Shown: positions 5,871-7,394 of the stretch, piece by piece
Layout of the letters: the number at the start of each line of letters is the position of its first letter
Numbering within the stretch: position 1 is the first letter of the stretch
Assembly (NCBI GenBank): GCA_035719045.1
Contig: DASTGO010000015.1
Coordinates: 1 to 7,394 of the forward strand
Reading direction: 5' to 3'
From: DASTGO01 sp035719045
Lineage (GTDB): Bacteria > Actinomycetota > Actinomycetes > Actinomycetales > Kineosporiaceae
DNA: 7,394 nucleotides
The notes under the pieces: generated by a model
Databases searched by the model: none
The model's input: the letters and a program-made list of their open reading frames with translations, nothing else
What the model was told of the DNA's origin: nothing
Made by a program: the position numbers and the translations under genes

Positions 5871-6139
5871 CCACCCCGCTGCTCGTCGACTACGGGCCGG
5901 CCGAGGAAGTCGCTCACCCTGAGCTGGAGTGGCAGGGCCGGTCCCTGTGTGCGCAGACCGACCCGGAGGCGTTCTTCCCGGAGAAGGGGGGATCCAGCCG
6001 GGACGCGAAGCGGGTGTGTGCGTCCTGTGAGGTCCGCGTGGAGTGTCTGAACTACGCCCTCGACCACGAAGAACGGTTCGGGATTTGGGGCGGCCTGTCC
6101 GAGCGGGAGCGGCGCCGCCTCAAGCGGCGGGCCGCCTGA
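5867..6139 (+). CDS. wbl: WhiB-like (Wbl) iron-sulfur transcription factor, phage-encoded
   Basis: The 90-aa protein starts at GTG 5867, overlapping the upstream stop by 4 nt, which implies translational coupling. All four iron-sulfur cysteines are present: C28, C51, C54 and C60, in the order C-x22-C-x2-C-x5-C. They are followed by the family's turn motif GIWGG (72-76) and a basic C-terminal helix (ERRRLKRRAA) that would contact DNA. Wbl proteins hold a [4Fe-4S] cluster, bind the principal sigma factor and control division, sporulation, antibiotic resistance and redox genes in actinobacteria. Phage copies are known: the mycobacteriophage TM4 WhiB acts as a dominant-negative form of host WhiB2 and affects septation and superinfection. 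Here a role in redirecting host or phage transcription is a reasonable inference. Length is typical for the family and no key residue is missing. Confidence 0.96.
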   Translation: MTTPLLVDYGPAEEVAHPELEWQGRSLCAQTDPEAFFPEKGGSSRDAKRVCASCEVRVECLNYALDHEERFGIWGGLSERERRRLKRRAA

Positions 6140-6182
6140 CCTGCACGTTCCCATGATGAGCGCCACACTGCGACGCCACGCG

Positions 6183-6215
6183 CGGCCGCCGGGACTGCAC
6201 CATGCCCGGCGGCCG
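6183..6215 (+). terminator. 11-bp inverted repeat after the WhiB-like gene
   Basis: CGGCCGCCGGG (6183-6193) and CCCGGCGGCCG (6205-6215) are perfectly complementary around an 11-nt loop. The stem begins 43 nt after the WhiB-like stop and lacks a T-tract. A GC-only terminator is the simplest reading; a TACGAT at 6223-6228 just beyond it could be a -10 for the genes that follow, with no clear -35. Confidence 0.5.
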
Positions 6216-6418
6216 TCCGGCGTACGATCCGGGCATCCGGCCTGTCAACGGGCGGCCGGCTGCCAGCAGACTTCACGCGATCAGCGGCCAGAGCGAGGCC
6301 GTGAGCACACCCGCGAGGAACCCATGCCCACATTGCACCGTCGGCGCGCCTCCCACTTTGGCCGAGGCGGGCCGGGCTACTTTGCCCGAAGGCACCGACA
6401 CAACAGCACACAAACGAC

Positions 6419-6477
6419 GACGGCGGCGTGTCCGCCCCCCCGCTGCCAACGGGGATACAGGCGAGACCGCCGCCGTC
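6419..6477 (+). repeat. Nested inverted repeat, possible structured leader or origin element
   Basis: GACGGCGGCG (6419-6428) pairs with CGCCGCCGTC (6468-6477); inside, CCCCG (6438-6442) pairs with CGGGG (6450-6454) around CTGCCAA. The whole element ends about 40 nt before the start of the first winged-helix gene, so it would lie in that gene's 5' leader. Confidence 0.4.
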
Positions 6478-6518
6478 ACAGCCACCTCATCCACTACCAC
6501 GTCTCCGAGGTGACACGA

Positions 6519-6875
6519 ATGACGGTACCCGCCGTTGCGGGTCCCGGCAGCACCCGGCACACGGTCGGGACCCTGCCGTTCTCCGTGAACCCGCCTACTA
6601 CCGGCGCGCTCATCGACGCAGCGCTGCAGGCGGACATCTCCCCCGCGGCCTTCCGCTTCTACGTCGCCGCCCTGCGCAAGCTGTCTGGCAGCGAGCCGTG
6701 GACGCTCATTGAGATGGCCGACGCCGCCGAAGTCGCCCACCACGGTGCTCGCCGTCTCGTCGCCCCCCTCGTGGCCGCGGGCCTGCTCACCGAAGGCAAG
6801 GGGATCCGGGACTTCCGCAAGCGCGCCGTCTATCGGCCATCCCTCCCGAGCGTGCCGGAGGAGGTGGCCCTGTGA
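6519..6875 (+). CDS. Small winged-helix protein, replication-module regulator or initiator partner
   Basis: ATG 6519 is preceded by GAGGTGA at 6507-6513, giving a 118-aa product; an in-frame start at 6153 would add about 120 residues of Arg/His/Pro-rich sequence that does not look coding. Residues 41-56 (SPAAFRFYVAALRKLS) and 61-90 (WTLIEMADAAEVAHHGARRL, then a hydrophobic helix ending in GLL) have the order of a winged helix: a helix, a helix-turn-helix in which the second helix carries HHGARR, and a wing (KGIRDFRKRAVYRP, 94-107). This is the arrangement used to read DNA in many phage replication proteins and MarR/GntR-type regulators. No ligand or ATPase domain is present. Its stop overlaps the start of the next gene by 4 nt, so the two are co-translated. 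A role in origin recognition or control of the replication operon is inferred. Confidence 0.8.
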   Translation: MTVPAVAGPGSTRHTVGTLPFSVNPPTTGALIDAALQADISPAAFRFYVAALRKLSGSEPWTLIEMADAAEVAHHGARRLVAPLVAAGLLTEGKGIRDFRKRAVYRPSLPSVPEEVAL

Positions 6876-7394
6876 CGGAGTTCGTGGAGGACCCGGACCC
6901 GGACGCCACCGAGGACACCCTCGAAGTCGAGGAGCCCGGCAACTGGGACAAGATCCCGACCGCCGTCTGGCACGGCAAGACCGGATGCAGCCCCGGCGGA
7001 GTCGTCGCGTACCTCGCGCTCCGGCGCCGGGCGACGATGCGCCGCCGCCGGCCGGACTGCCGCCGCAGCACCCTGGCCGAGGACATGGACATCACCGTCC
7101 GGGCCGTTGACGGCCGCCTCGACGAGCTGATCGAACGCGGGTGGCTGCTGATCACCCCGCGATTCCGGCGCACGGGCGACGGCGGCCAGATGTCGAACCG
7201 GTACCAGCTCCTGTGGGACCCGATCACCTCCGTCGACGACCAGCGGCTGCAGGAGCACCTGGCCCGCGTCGCCGACTTCAACGACTGGATGGAGGAGCAG
7301 CAGAAGAAGAACGTCGCCGCGGGGAAGAACGCCATCAACGGCAGACGCGACGTCCGCAAGGCGTCGTGGAACCCAGAGAAGGCGGTAAAGCCGC
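6872..7394 (+). CDS. Putative phage replication initiator, N-terminal winged helix, right-truncated
   Basis: The frame starts at GTG 6872, with GGAGGAGG at 6857-6864, 7 nt upstream, and overlaps the previous stop by GTGA. It remains open to the window's edge, giving 174 residues so far. Residues 1-22 are acidic. Residues 26-116 form a winged helix: KIPTAVWHGKTGCSPGGVVA leads the first helix, STLAEDMDITVRAVDGRLDE (66-85) is the helix-turn-helix, LIERGWLLITPRFRR the wing, and SNRYQLLWDP closes it. This pattern, in which the recognition part is followed by a Gly-rich turn and N-x-Y-x-L, is typical of the HTH_36 type found at the N-terminus of phage and plasmid replication initiators. From residue 125 on the chain is charged and helical. 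The rest, perhaps a DnaD-like or primase/helicase-loading region, lies outside. The cluster with another winged-helix gene and ERF supports an early replication module. Confidence 0.82.
   Translation, partial: MTEFVEDPDPDATEDTLEVEEPGNWDKIPTAVWHGKTGCSPGGVVAYLALRRRATMRRRRPDCRRSTLAEDMDITVRAVDGRLDELIERGWLLITPRFRRTGDGGQMSNRYQLLWDPITSVDDQRLQEHLARVADFNDWMEEQQKKNVAAGKNAINGRRDVRKASWNPEKAVKP

Larger units (their letters stand above)
6140..6518 (+). other. Gene-poor repeat-rich spacer before the replication genes
   Basis: No persuasive gene lies here. One plus-strand frame (ATG 6202 or GTG 6301 to TGA 6513) stays open and its stop overlaps the next ribosome binding site, but it has poor start signals, low third-position GC in its 3' half and a low-complexity product with only one CPHC motif. 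The stretch holds an 11-bp inverted repeat (6183-6215), a 10-bp inverted repeat (6419-6428 with 6468-6477) enclosing a smaller 5-bp stem (6438-6454), and two imperfect copies of ACTTTGGCCGAGGC at 6355 and 6379. It could be a replication origin, a structured leader or a decayed gene. Confidence 0.5.

Noticed and set aside
6202..6513. Small plus-strand gene with a CPHC motif
   Set aside because: The start has no clear ribosome binding site and lies in the loop of an inverted repeat, codon use deteriorates toward the 3' end, and one CxxC pair is not enough for a zinc domain; kept only as a remark on the spacer.
6153..6518. N-terminal extension of the first winged-helix gene
   Set aside because: The extension is Arg/His-rich and low-complexity, and ATG 6519 has a good GAGGTGA ribosome binding site.
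1..7394. CRISPR array, insertion sequence or transposase
   Set aside because: No regularly spaced repeats with unique spacers, no transposase-like protein and no terminal inverted repeats with target duplication were seen.

Overview
The window looks like part of a tailed actinobacteriophage or prophage, probably from Streptomyces or a close relative. The DNA is very GC-rich, starts are often GTG or TTG behind purine-rich ribosome binding sites, genes are packed with 4-nt overlaps, and there is a WhiB-like iron-sulfur protein, a family largely confined to Actinobacteria and their phages. No integrase, terminase, capsid or endolysin gene is visible, so temperate or lytic lifestyle cannot be settled from the window alone.

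Left part (1-1946): the late or structural end. Two beta-rich proteins (a left-truncated one ending at 681 and a 259-aa one at 692-1471) look like minor tail or host-contact proteins. They are followed by a small three-helix membrane protein (1623-1946) suited to be a holin.

Junction (1947-2333): about 390 bases without a convincing gene, but rich in symmetry. It has a perfect 16-bp palindrome, several hairpins and, on the minus strand, a tRNA 3' end (T-arm plus acceptor-like strand) with no recognisable 5' half. This is the best candidate in the window for an attachment site.

Right part (2334-7394): the early or DNA-metabolism end. It runs: a 172-aa charged helical protein; an ERF-family single-strand annealing recombinase with a long linker and extra C-terminal region (2964-4283, TTG start); a perfect 15-bp stem between convergent genes; a lone leftward 153-aa protein with a possible helix-turn-helix (4337-4798); a divergent promoter region (4799-5039); a 276-aa unknown protein translationally coupled to the WhiB-like gene (5040-6139); a 379-base gene-poor, inverted-repeat-rich stretch (6140-6518); and two coupled winged-helix proteins, the second running off the right edge (6872-7394) and resembling the DNA-binding part of phage replication initiators.

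Taken together, the rightward early genes would supply recombination (ERF), host-regulation interference (WhiB-like) and replication initiation (HTH pair). The single leftward gene is placed like a regulator or an independently expressed cargo gene. The least explained parts are the tRNA-fragment junction, the leftward gene, the 276-aa protein and the repeat-rich spacer before the replication genes.
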